NCBI RefSeq assembly: GCF_029784135.1
Contig: NC_073745.1
Coordinates: 97,857,105 to 97,921,104, forward strand
DNA from: Toxorhynchites rutilus septentrionalis
Lineage: Eukaryota; Arthropoda; Insecta; Diptera; Culicidae
DNA: 64,000 nucleotides
Direction of reading: 5' to 3'
Both the position numbers and the translations under genes were made by a program. Position 1 is the first letter of the stretch, and each line of letters starts with the position of its first letter. Under the pieces are notes generated by a model. The model made no database searches and had not been told where the DNA came from. It saw only the letters and a list, made by a program, of their open reading frames with translations. Shown in pieces: positions 55,471 to 64,000 of the stretch.

Positions 55471-56171
55471 CTTCAGAAACAAGTGGTAACTAAAATTTCC
55501 CGTTGAGGTATCAATAAGGCTGAACCGATTTCAACTCCAAAAACGCTACAGTGGTGGCAGCTGGTTTCACCGCGCGAAATACCTGCTTTCCATGCCGAAG
55601 CCCCCTAAATGAACGAGCGGTTTGACTGCTTATGCCCACAATGTTTCCATCGCAGCGGTTAGCCCTCACATCCCGGGTGTCCGAAAACAGCAAACGAAGG
55701 CTGCACGATGAAAGGTACTGAAAAACTGATTGTGTTGTCAACATAAGAGGGCAAGATAAAAACTGCACCGAGAGCATGACTTTTCTTCTGCTGCTGTTCG
55801 ATTAATAAAGCGGTTTTTATTATCATTAGCAAAACTTTGACACACTAACATGGTTTGATATGAATGGTCTTTTTTTGAATTGGCTTCTATAAAACCTCAA
55901 TTACTGGCATGCGGATGAAATCCAGCGATGCAATTAGTTGTTCAGTGGGGGTATTGCGAATAGCCGTGAACTTGAGCGAATCACTTTGACCATGAATAAG
56001 CATGAGGAGAAACTAAACGCAGGTAAAAACGGGGTTTTCGACCGTGTTTTGTTAATTTATGCAATTCGAGTCCTGATGGAAATGACAGTCACCTTTCCAC
56101 TCGAAAGTGTGATGTCACTGAAGATCACAATGATTAAGAAACATTGGTGATTTAACCTTCTGAGCGTTATG
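55471..56171. other. Upstream flank, no gene supported
   Basis: Probably promoter and upstream region of the 55085-55470 gene. An open frame at 55511-55777 (minus) has no domain. Confidence 0.35.
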
Positions 56172-56182
56172 AATACCACATT

Positions 56183-56498
56183 GTCGGCGCCCGAAATATT
56201 CCAGCGAATCATGGATGAGATATAAAAAAAGACGGCGCCAGTGGTTGTATGGTTAGCGTAACAGCCTCACAATCCGATCGGCCTGGGTTCAATCCCAGCT
56301 GGCGTCGTTGGGATTTTCTGAGGCGAAAAATCTCTGGTTACGTCTTCCTTCGGAGCGGAAGTAAAAGAAGTTGGCCCGGCTCATGAGTTGTTGAGTCTGA
56401 TAGGTAGGAACAGGTGGAGTCGCCTCCCTGATGTCGGTGATTGGCACTAAAGTGGCGGAAATAGGCCGACGAAAAATAAGCGAAGATAAAAAAAAAAA
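56183..56498 (+). mobile_element. Feilai-like tRNA-derived SINE
   Basis: AATACCACATT occurs at 56172-56182 and, right after the A tail, at 56499-56509, giving an 11-bp target duplication. Inside is a well-kept tRNA-like head from 56232, GGTTAGCGTAACAG as box A and a perfect T arm CTGGG-TTCAATC-CCAG as box B, with acceptor-like GCGCCAG and CTGGCGT pairing. The body and the A13 tail follow. About 50 bases before the tRNA head also lie inside the duplications. Confidence 0.82.
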
Positions 56499-56509
56499 AA
56501 TACCACATT

Positions 56510-57035
56510 TCCATATTCATACGAAAAAACTGTACAACATAAGCTATGAATATATGGTTTCTTACAAAACCGTTCAAAGTGCGATTAGCGTTAGCTCTGA
56601 AATGTAATAAAACAGTTCGAATGCGTTGTTCATGACAACTCAAAAATGCAAACATTATCAACAAATTTGACAATGAAATTTCAATGTTCATCAGCCCGGC
56701 AAACACGTTGTCGTAAAAATTAGGCAGTTTACAGAAACTAAAATTTTATACATATTCATAGTAGTTTTAAAACTTTATAGATCGCTCGTGGTTGAAGCCG
56801 CCATTTACTAAGTACCGGCTTGGTACTCCCAGTACGAGCTAATTTTTCATTACATGTCGCATTACGCTTATTCCTTTTGTTTAGAAGGAAGGTAAATCTA
56901 TTGAACTTACGCGATGAAAAGATTATTATAAAGCTACTGCGAAAACAGCAAATCCTACTCTGCCGTAATCTCACAAAGTGACGCAAGCGCCAGAGGGAGA
57001 AATTTTCAGTACGAGACTTTTCGCAAAATTGCATG
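56510..57035. other. Intergenic, no gene supported
   Basis: Contains CTCACAAAGTGACGCAAGCG then CCAG at 56970-56993, the inverted counterpart of a segment at 59698-59735. Confidence 0.35.
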
Positions 57036-57037
57036 TA

Positions 57038-58343
57038 AAGGGTGTGTCACATCAAATTGCATCACGGAAAAAACGCTGTAGAAATTTAATTTTTAGGAGT
57101 TATATCTTCAGCTTTCGCTTATAATCAGATAAGAGTGTATAGATCACGTTGGCCATGCTGTCAATTCACTGTCAATTTTTCGTAAATTTGGAAAAATGTC
57201 GTCGAACGAAAAAGAGCGTCGTGAATTAATCCTGTGCACTCATTTCGAGAATCCGGAGTTGTCATATCGGGACATCGGTAAGATGCTGGGAATCGTCCAA
57301 TCCAAGGTCAGCAGAGTACTAAAACGATACTTCGAGAATCTAACCATCGACCGGAAGGTGAAGAACGGCAAAAATGGATGCTCCGTCAGTGAAAAAGATC
57401 ACAAGCGCGTAGTTAAGCAGTTTAGACGTGATCCGAGAAGTTCGGTCCTGGATGTCGCCAATAAGCTGAATTTGTCAAGTTTATCGTCCAGCGGACCAAG
57501 CAGCGGGAGGGCCTGCGTACATACAAGGTTCAGAAGGCTCCTAACCGCGACGAAAGGCAAAACATGGTGGGGAAGACGCGAGCCCGGAAGCTGTACACCG
57601 AAATGCTGACGAAGCCGCATTGCCTGGTAATGGACGACGAAACCTACGTCAAAGCGGACTTTCGTCAGCTGCCGGGCCTGTTGTTCTTCTCCGCAGAGGA
57701 CAAATTCAGCGTTCCGGAGGAGATTCGCAAGCAAAAACTATCCAAGTTTGCCAAAAAGTACATGGTGTGGCAAGCGATCTGCTCTTGCGGAAAACGGAGC
57801 GCCCCCTTAGTGATGACCGGCACGGTAAACGGGCAGGTTTACCTTAAGGAGTGCCTACAGAAGCGCTTACTACCACTATTGAAGCAGCACGAGGGCCCGA
57901 CCATCTTCTGGCCGGATCTCGCTTTGTGCCACTATTCAAAGGACGTGTTGGAGTGGTACGAAGCCAACGGGGTCACCTTCGTGCCAAAGGAAATGAACCC
58001 GCCCAACGCGCCGGAGCTTCGCCCAATAGAGAAATATTGGGCGATTATGAAGCAGGCCCTCCGGAAGAACCCAAAAGTTGTCAAATCGGAGGCGGACTTC
58101 AAGAGAAAATGGATTTCTGTTCAAAAAAAAAAACTACAACCTGACGTTGTACAGAACCTTATGGACGGGGTAAAGAGGAAGGTGCGAGCATACGGGCTTG
58201 GGCTCGAAGTATGAATAAAAAGAAAATGCCAAAAGTTGTTTAATAGTTTTTATTTTACTGTCTAAAATTTTCAAAAGGATCGGTCTACTGGGTGAATTTC
58301 TACAGCGTTTTTTCCGTGATGCAATTTGATGTGACACACCTTT
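57038..58343 (+). mobile_element. DD37E transposon, copy 3 (1306 bp)
   Basis: Left end AAGGGTGTGTCACATCAAAT after TA (57036-57037). The right end has one change (CACCTTTTA for CACCCTTTA) before TA (58344-58345). A SINE has inserted four bases beyond the right end. Confidence 0.92.
57196..58214 (+). pseudogene. DD37E transposase with a single one-base deletion
   Basis: The ATG at 57196 and the stop at 58212-58214 are in place. The only reading-frame lesion is a one-base loss near 57482 in the SSSFVQRT block, splitting the gene into 57196-57609 and an open downstream part. The catalytic residues (MDDETY, FWPDLALCHY, ELRPIEKYW) and the C-terminus KRKVRAYGLGLEV are present. Allowing for the lost base the protein would be about 339 residues, which sets the family length. 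Confidence 0.9.
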
Positions 58344-58359
58344 TATAATCAGCATACGT

Positions 58360-58844
58360 ATGGGGGTCTCCGTAGCCACATTGGTTGCGCGTTCGCGATC
58401 GATCGTGAGTTCAAAACTCAGGGCCCTCATTGACCATCTTTGTGTTGTTACAGAATAGCTACGTCCACGCAACAATCATCAGCGATGGAGATCGATCCAC
58501 GGTCGAAATAAGATCGATTCATTCATACAACTGTACTCTGCTCTGCAAGACACATCGGGCTGATGTTCTATAAATAACTCAACAATGATCAATCAACTGT
58601 CCCGCTGTCCTTTGGTCCAACTGGATAATCGGAATCGGAAGAACAGAAAGAATACTCTTACGCCTAAATGGCTACTATGTGAATGTACCATATGTAATGG
58701 TATAGAAGGAATACTGGCGAATGACAACTGTGTAATGTGCTAATTATAGATAATGATAACCATGTGACATGTACACGATTAAAATTCGGCTCTGTTACAT
58801 CTAAAATGCTAATGAGCCTTAAATAAATAAATGGGATAAAAAAA
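58360..58844 (+). mobile_element. tRNA-derived SINE, copy B (485 bp)
   Basis: Flanked by the exact 13-bp duplication AATCAGCATACGT (58347-58359 and 58845-58857). Same family as 35977-36456: GGGGGTCTCCGTAGCCACAT head, GAGTTCAAAACTC box B, and TGAGCCTTAAATAAATAAAT tail. It lacks nine bases present in copy A (TTAGTAAGC) just before box B. Confidence 0.88.
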
Positions 58845-58857
58845 AATCAGCATACGT

Positions 58858-60495
58858 GTATATTACGAAAATCTGATCTGTACAAATTGTGTACAATTGA
58901 TGGAAAAACATTGCCATCGGTTCGATTTTTGAAAAAATGCAGTTTTATTTAAGCTATGTTACCAACGCCAGTTTGTTGTGTAAACAGCAAATTTTAATCG
59001 CTGTTTCCACAACCGATTGGCGTTCATCCATCAAAGTATGGGAGAATCTGTTTCCAAATATCTTCTACAACATGCCACCGCTGAGTGGAGCAAAAGATAG
59101 CATCAGAGAGAAGAGTTCTACACATTTTCCGTCCTTGTAGCGTGTGTCGAGCGGGCCAACGTAGTTGAGAACCCGATTGTAACAACTATTGACAGCAATA
59201 CAAAATGCAATTGAAAACATCCGTGTTGAATAAGATAATGCCGTCCGAAATTATCCGATGTAAAGCAAATACAGTTTACGCGAGGATGTTCTGAGTTTTG
59301 TTATAAGATGCGTTTCGATGGAGATTTTAGACATTACCCTTCGATCAACTCTCAGCTTCAATTCATCCGAAAAAGACATTGAGCAAGTGAGTTAAGTGAA
59401 CATCGTCAAGATGCTTTGTCCCTTGATTGATGTTGTTATTTGAAATGTTTTGTCCCTTCTCGTTCATTCTATGCCATCAGAACGGATTAAAAATCATATC
59501 GCATCAGATTCCAAATTACGTCACATTATAAGGGAAATGGCACTTGCGCCACATCACAGTGGAAATGGCGCTTACGCCATTCCGTTTTGAAGCTTTTACG
59601 GGGTCATTTTTCCACATTTCTATAAAACTTCGCAGTCGTTTGAAAGAATTTGGTATTCTTTATCGATTTATAACATAAAAAGTTAAATGTCAATTTTGGC
59701 GCTTGCGTCACTTTGCGAGATCACGGCAGTACTGTACGGGCTACAAATAATTGACGACGTCGATGGCACGTAATTATTGCCAGGAACAACAACAAACCAC
59801 TGTACGAAAACCGTCGGTAACTAAAGGCCGATTGAAAGGCTAATGGTCGATAAAGTGTTAAGAACAATTCGAAAAGAGGTGGACTACGAAATTATAATCG
59901 GCGAGAAACAAAGATTATGGAAATTCAAAAATGAAACTGCTTTCTCTTTCAAATGCTTTCATTGAGTGAGAGGCGCGAACGTTTCACGAAGCCAGTTTAA
60001 GCAGATTTTTGAATTAACTCTCAGAATTAACATATGATGTTGATCGTTCGCTGTCCAGAATAATACTGAAACACTGAACATGCTGAATATCCAAGTTTGT
60101 TTTCAGTATCAAAATTACATTTCTAACGATCTAATATCTTTTTCACATCCGGCTTGAATTGCGCTGCACGTCAATGACGCCACTTCTAACCTGAAAACAA
60201 TGTTTTGATTCACTAAAATTAACTGATCGATCGGAAAAGCAATAAGTCATTCATAATTCATCAATCATCATGCTAACGGACCGGTGGCAGCGACAGCTTG
60301 GCTTTCCAAATAGGCTTTTCCAAGGCCGAGTGATTAGTTTAGTTTTCCACATTTGTTGTTTTAGAGGCGAACGAACTGAGAAAATCTGACAGTCTGGGAA
60401 AGCCTCTATAATTCAAAACATTATTATTACACCAAAATATTCGAACACGCTTCTATATTCTATATCCAGTGAAAATCGCTTTTGATTACTTCAGA
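58858..60495. other. Intergenic, no gene supported
   Basis: Apart from the palindromic words at 59538-59579 and the TTGGCGCTTGCGTCACTTTG segment at 59696-59715, nothing is recognised. Confidence 0.35.
59538..59579. repeat. Pair of palindromic TGGCRCTTRCGCCA words
   Basis: TGGCACTTGCGCCA (59538-59551) and TGGCGCTTACGCCA (59566-59579) lie 28 bases apart, both preceded by GGAAA or GAAA. Confidence 0.55.
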
Positions 60496-60497
60496 TA

Positions 60498-61778
60498 AAG
60501 GGTGTGTCACATCAAATTGCATCACGGAAAAAACGCTGTAGAAATTCGCCCAGTAGACCGATCCTTTTGAAAATTTTAGACAGTAAAATAAAAACTATTA
60601 AACAACTTTTGGCATTTTCTTTTTATTCATACTTCGAGCCCAAGCCCGTATGCTCGCACCTTCCTCTTTACCCCGTCCATAAGGTTCTGTACAACGTCAG
60701 GTTGTAGTTTTTTTTTGAACAGAAATCCATTTTCTCTTAAAGTCCGCCTCCGATTTGACAACTTTTGGGTTCTTCCGGGGGCCTGCTCCATAATCGCCCA
60801 ATATTTCTCTATTGGGCGAAGCTCCGGCGCGTTGGGCGGGTTCATTTCCTTTGGCACGAAAGTGACCCCGTTGGCTTCGTACCACTCCAACACGTCCTTT
60901 GAATAGTGGCACAAAGCGCGATCCGGCCAGAAGATGGCCGGGCCCTCGTGCTGCTTCAATAGTGGTAGTAAGCGCTTCTGTAGGCACTCCTTAAGGTAAA
61001 CCTGCCCGTTTACCGTGCCGGTCATCACGAATGGGGCGCTCCGCTTTCCGCAAGAGCAGATCGCTTGCCACACCATGTACTTTTTGGCAAACTTGGATAG
61101 TTTCTGCTTGCGAATCTCCTCCGGAACGCTGAGAGAACAACAGGCCCGGCAGCTGACGGAAGTCCGCTTTGACGTAGGTTTCGTCGTCCATTACCAGGCA
61201 ATGCGGCTTCGTGAGGATTTCGGTGTACAGCTTCTGGGCTCGCGTCTTCCCCACCATGTTTTGCCTTTCGTCGCGGTTAGCAGCCTTCTGAACCTTGTAT
61301 GTACGCAGGCCCTCCCGCTGCTTGGTCCGCTGGATGAATGAACTTGACAAATTCAGCTTATTGGCGAAATCCCGGACCGAACTTCTCGGATCACGTCTAA
61401 ACTGCTTAACTACGCGCTTGTGATCTTTTTCACTGACGGAGCATCCATTTTTGCCGTTCTTCACCTTCCGGTCGATGGTTAGGTTCTCCAAGTATCGTTT
61501 TAGTACTCTGCTGACCGTGGATTGGACGATTCCCAGCATCTTACCGATGTCCCGATGTGACAACTCCGGATTCTCGAAATGAGTGCACAGGATTAATTCA
61601 CGACGCTCTTTTTCGTTCGACGACATTTTTCCAAATTTACGAAAAATTGACAGTGAAGCATGGCCAACGTGATCTATACACTCTTATCTGATTATAAGCG
61701 AAAGCTGAAGATATAATTCCTAAAAATTAAATTTCTACAGCGGTTTTTCCGTGATGCAATTTGATGTGACACACCCTT
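60498..61778 (-). mobile_element. DD37E transposon, copy 4 (1281 bp)
   Basis: Ends AAGGGTGTGTCACATCAAAT are intact on both sides, with TA at 60496-60497 and 61779-61780. Orientation is opposite to copy 3, about 2.2 kb away. Confidence 0.92.
60627..61626 (-). pseudogene. DD37E transposase with a 17-base deletion
   Basis: ATG at 61626. Near 61130 a net loss of 17 bases removes most of FFSAEDKFSVP and shifts the frame. A further one-base loss near 60777 (in KQALRKNPK) shifts it again. The helix-turn-helix part, MDDETYVKADF, FWPDRALCHY and ELRPIEKYW are still readable. These lesions differ from those of the other three copies. Confidence 0.88.
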
Positions 61779-61780
61779 TA

Positions 61781-62548
61781 TTATTTTAGAATGCACCGAA
61801 ATTTTTAAAATAAGTCGTTGGATATGTTCGCACAAATCCTGTCACCCAAACGTAATGCTTTCGTTTTTGAATTAAACTTACACTCCAGCACATATGCGGC
61901 AATGATATGGTGACACAATACAGAAGCACTCTCCACCAGACGGCATGAAGATTGCATCGAGCAAAACAGCTGTGTCACCATCAGCACTGAGAAAACTTAT
62001 ATCTGCTAGCTGGAGCGAGACTGTGCGAGCTTTTGCCCACCGAACCCACTCTGCTACGATCATCAGCTTTACTGAACTCACTCTCTCCTAGACTCACTCT
62101 CACCTAGACTCTCCAATATCATAGAGTTGTAGCAGCAGTAGTTCTTACACTTAGTTAAGCTAGTTAGATAAGTTCTAATAAAGATCTCATACCGATCAGA
62201 CGTACTTTGTCGAGATTATTGTTATTCGTTAATCGTTATCAGCTAAATCGTTATTGAATCGTATCCGTATTGTACATATCAGGTGTGTCTTGTTTCAACT
62301 GTAATCGTAACCCAGTGACCTTCTAATCGAAAATTGTACACTCTATAAATTGAAAACGAGCGGAGATAAAATCTCAATATTGTTCGTAGAACGATCGTCT
62401 GTCAGATTTCTGTACTCAAAAAATGGAAAATACATCTTCAAAAATATCTTAAACATTAACCAAAGTACCCGAACACCTCACTTTATTCCTAACATAAAAA
62501 AAATCACGAAAATCCATTAATTCTCGATTTTCCAGACAAGAACCGCTC
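61781..62548. other. Intergenic, possible retroelement LTR fragment
   Basis: The part around 62060-62230, with repeated CTAGACTC words and TAATAAAGATCTCATACC, has the feel of an LTR end with a polyadenylation signal, but I could not find matching ends or a target duplication. No gene seen. Confidence 0.25.
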
Positions 62549-62552
62549 TTAA

Positions 62553-63246
62553 GGGGGTGTTCTAGTTTAGAGACCCGAATTTCGGACGTTTTTTCGAGCT
62601 CCGTAAAAATAAAACTTAGGATATTTTTACCATCCATCATATCATTATTTGTTCATCTATCTTTTAACAATAAAACAAAAATTGAACGGTGAGAAAATAT
62701 TCATAACTAGAATAGTTACAGGCTGATGAAGTGAGGGAGTGCAAAAAAAGTTGTGCCATGGCGTACACGATTCAGCCCTTCTGGTTATATGAAACAAAAA
62801 AATCGAACAGATTCTGAATCAGTAAAGATGCCGCTATCGCATGAACCTCGGACAAGTCAAAAACATCTTTTTTGACAAAACGGCGGCCGATTGAAAAACA
62901 AAATGCGGTTTAAAACGTTTTTTCTTACGTTTTCCGATTCTCAAAAAATAATAAAATTTTAAAAATCTGATTTTTTAGAGGTTCATGCGATAGAGAGATG
63001 CATGCAGATTGTATTCATATAAATTCGACATGAATCGGATCAAACTACTTTCGAGAAAAACGCGTTTGAAATTCATTGTTATGGCCGTACCAGGTTAGAT
63101 ACCTCATCACTAAATGGCTCTAACTCGGTAAATAATAGGATTTTCGATATGTCTTTCCTAGCGTATGTTCTTGAATGCCCAACCTACAGAAATATGAAGG
63201 AAAAAAATTTTGATTTTTTTTCAAATTTCTATACTAGAATACTCCC
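62553..63246. mobile_element. TTAA-flanked non-autonomous element, 694 bp
   Basis: TTAA at 62549-62552 and 63247-63250. Inverted ends are GGGGGTGTTCTAGTTTAGA and GGGAGTATTCTAGTATAGA. Interior is AT-rich and non-coding. The TTAA target suggests piggyBac-type or another TTAA-specific superfamily; the GGG start is unlike the CCC ends of the other two TTAA elements here. Confidence 0.65.
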
Positions 63247-63250
63247 TTAA

Positions 63251-63856
63251 GACACGTTGCTCTGATCCCTTCTGATTAATTTCCCCATAATTTTTCGAAT
63301 GTTTTCCCCAAAGCTTATCATATCAGACATAATTTTCGATCAAGATTTTTATACCGTTAGCATTAGCATTAGCATTTAGCTAGTCGCACAATATCGTAGG
63401 TCGTACGAATTCAGAACTGTAATGTTAAAAACTAGTCTGCATCCAGTAATGCCCGTCTATTCAAATGATAAAAATTAACCCATCCCCCGCTATCCTTTAT
63501 GGCGGATCCTCTTCTCCTACTATTCCTCAAAAAAAAAGCTCCACCAATTCTTTCTATTTCAGAAGTTCCCAGATCTAAGGTTTACCCCGAAGGCAAGACA
63601 GAGCGATATATCGTGTTTTTAGCCGATTGACGGCATTGAAATATCAAGAACCTTTTTCTGCAGTTGTCGTGATTAAAAGGTTAATCGAGACAAACTGCTA
63701 GTAGTTATTGTGAGCCTGCCCAAGCAAATGAAATTGTTAGATATGAAAGTTTTAAAAATGACTATCGTTTCTACATTCCCTGTCGAGAAGTTGAGATCGA
63801 CGAAGTGATCACTGAACCGGGTCACACGAAGGAATGCATAATAAAAGGAGAAGGTA
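63251..63856. other. Intergenic, no gene supported
   Basis: No recognised element; TAGCATTAGCATTAGCATT near 63358-63376 is a short simple repeat. Confidence 0.35.
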
Positions 63857-64000
63857 GGTCGGTACTTCATTCGCGTGATGTCCCGCCTTATGTCTACTCA
63901 TCAGTTGTTGGTTTCCCGTCTCAACGCATTGGGATCCTTGATAGTAATATTTGCGTTTGTGGTGATAGCCCTGTATAAACCGACTATGTGGTCTGGTCGT
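63857..64000 (+). pseudogene. Start of another I-clade LINE fragment (cut by window edge)
   Basis: From CGGTACTTCATTCGCGTGAT onward the DNA matches 43285-43424 of the I-clade LINE (IRVISRLMSNH block through VVWSC). It is diverged and out of frame in places. The match begins abruptly, as in a 5'-truncated insertion, and continues past the window. Confidence 0.75.

Noticed and set aside
56232..56304. Possible functional tRNA gene
   Set aside because: The tRNA-like fold is the head of a SINE with A tail and target duplication, and it lacks a proper downstream terminator.
57399..57734. Minus-strand 111-codon frame
   Set aside because: Antisense shadow of the DD37E transposase.
1..64000. Integrated viral sequence, as is common in Aedes
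   Set aside because: No frame resembled a viral polymerase, nucleoprotein or glycoprotein on reading; a translated search would be needed to exclude short fragments.

Overview
This is a eukaryotic, AT-rich, intron-containing and extremely transposon-rich stretch of DNA. The element mix points to a culicine mosquito, most likely Aedes: a DD37E member of the IS630-Tc1-mariner superfamily, LOA-, I-, CR1- and RTE-type LINEs, tRNA-derived SINEs including a Feilai-like one, piggyBac-like and pogo-like MITEs, and Helitron ends. The species call is an inference from element families, not from a search.

Host genes are few. (1) At 4166-4222 (minus) lies the first coding exon of a beta-tubulin gene, the 19 N-terminal residues followed by a canonical splice donor. 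No second exon is present, so everything from 1 to 4165 is taken as its first intron, which carries a 5'-truncated LINE with a 14-bp target duplication and a piggyBac-like MITE. (2) Two paralogous pancreatic-lipase-like genes lie on the minus strand about 15 kb apart, at 32675-33809 (three exons, 329 residues, signal peptide, TATA plus initiator) and 48624-49558 (two visible exons, 286 residues). (3) A first exon of an unrecognised secreted protein lies at 55085-55470 (minus). Weaker exon candidates are at 21319-21463 and 38015-38146.

Layout. 1-4.7 kb: beta-tubulin intron 1, exon 1 and promoter. 4.7-9.3 kb: old repeats and a mariner relic. 9.3-11.9 kb: a decayed CR1-like LINE whose 5' end is a fold-back of itself. 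12.3-14.5 kb: split mariner relic around a tandem repeat. 14.5-20.3 kb: repeat thicket with a fold-back element, a pogo-like MITE containing another element, and a mariner with a mutated catalytic residue. 21-28 kb: a candidate exon, a mariner-superfamily relic, DD37E copy 1, Helitron pieces and a fold-back element with GGGGTAAGACGGA repeats. 30.4-30.9 kb: pogo/Tigger transposase relic. 32.5-34 kb: lipase gene 1. 36 kb: tRNA-derived SINE. 39.3-44.1 kb: nearly complete I-clade LINE. 44.1-46.1 kb: RTE-like LINE fragment split by a hAT element that itself holds a piggyBac-like MITE. 46.3-47.5 kb: mariner relic, mariner-type fold-back and pogo-like MITE back to back. 48.6-49.6 kb: lipase gene 2. 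49.9-54.5 kb: DD37E copy 2 and a LOA-type LINE. 55-64 kb: secreted-protein exon, Feilai-like SINE, DD37E copy 3 followed directly by a second SINE, DD37E copy 4, a TTAA-flanked element, and the start of another I-clade fragment at the window edge.

The most informative signals are the four DD37E copies with exact TA duplications and separate inactivating lesions, the Russian-doll insertion at 44.1-46.1 kb with readable duplications at two levels, two self-complementary fold-backs inside unrelated LINE relics, and the lipase pair in which one member has Glu where the catalytic Asp should be. I saw no CRISPR array, rRNA, free-standing tRNA gene or recognisable viral gene. No wholly new system is demonstrated.
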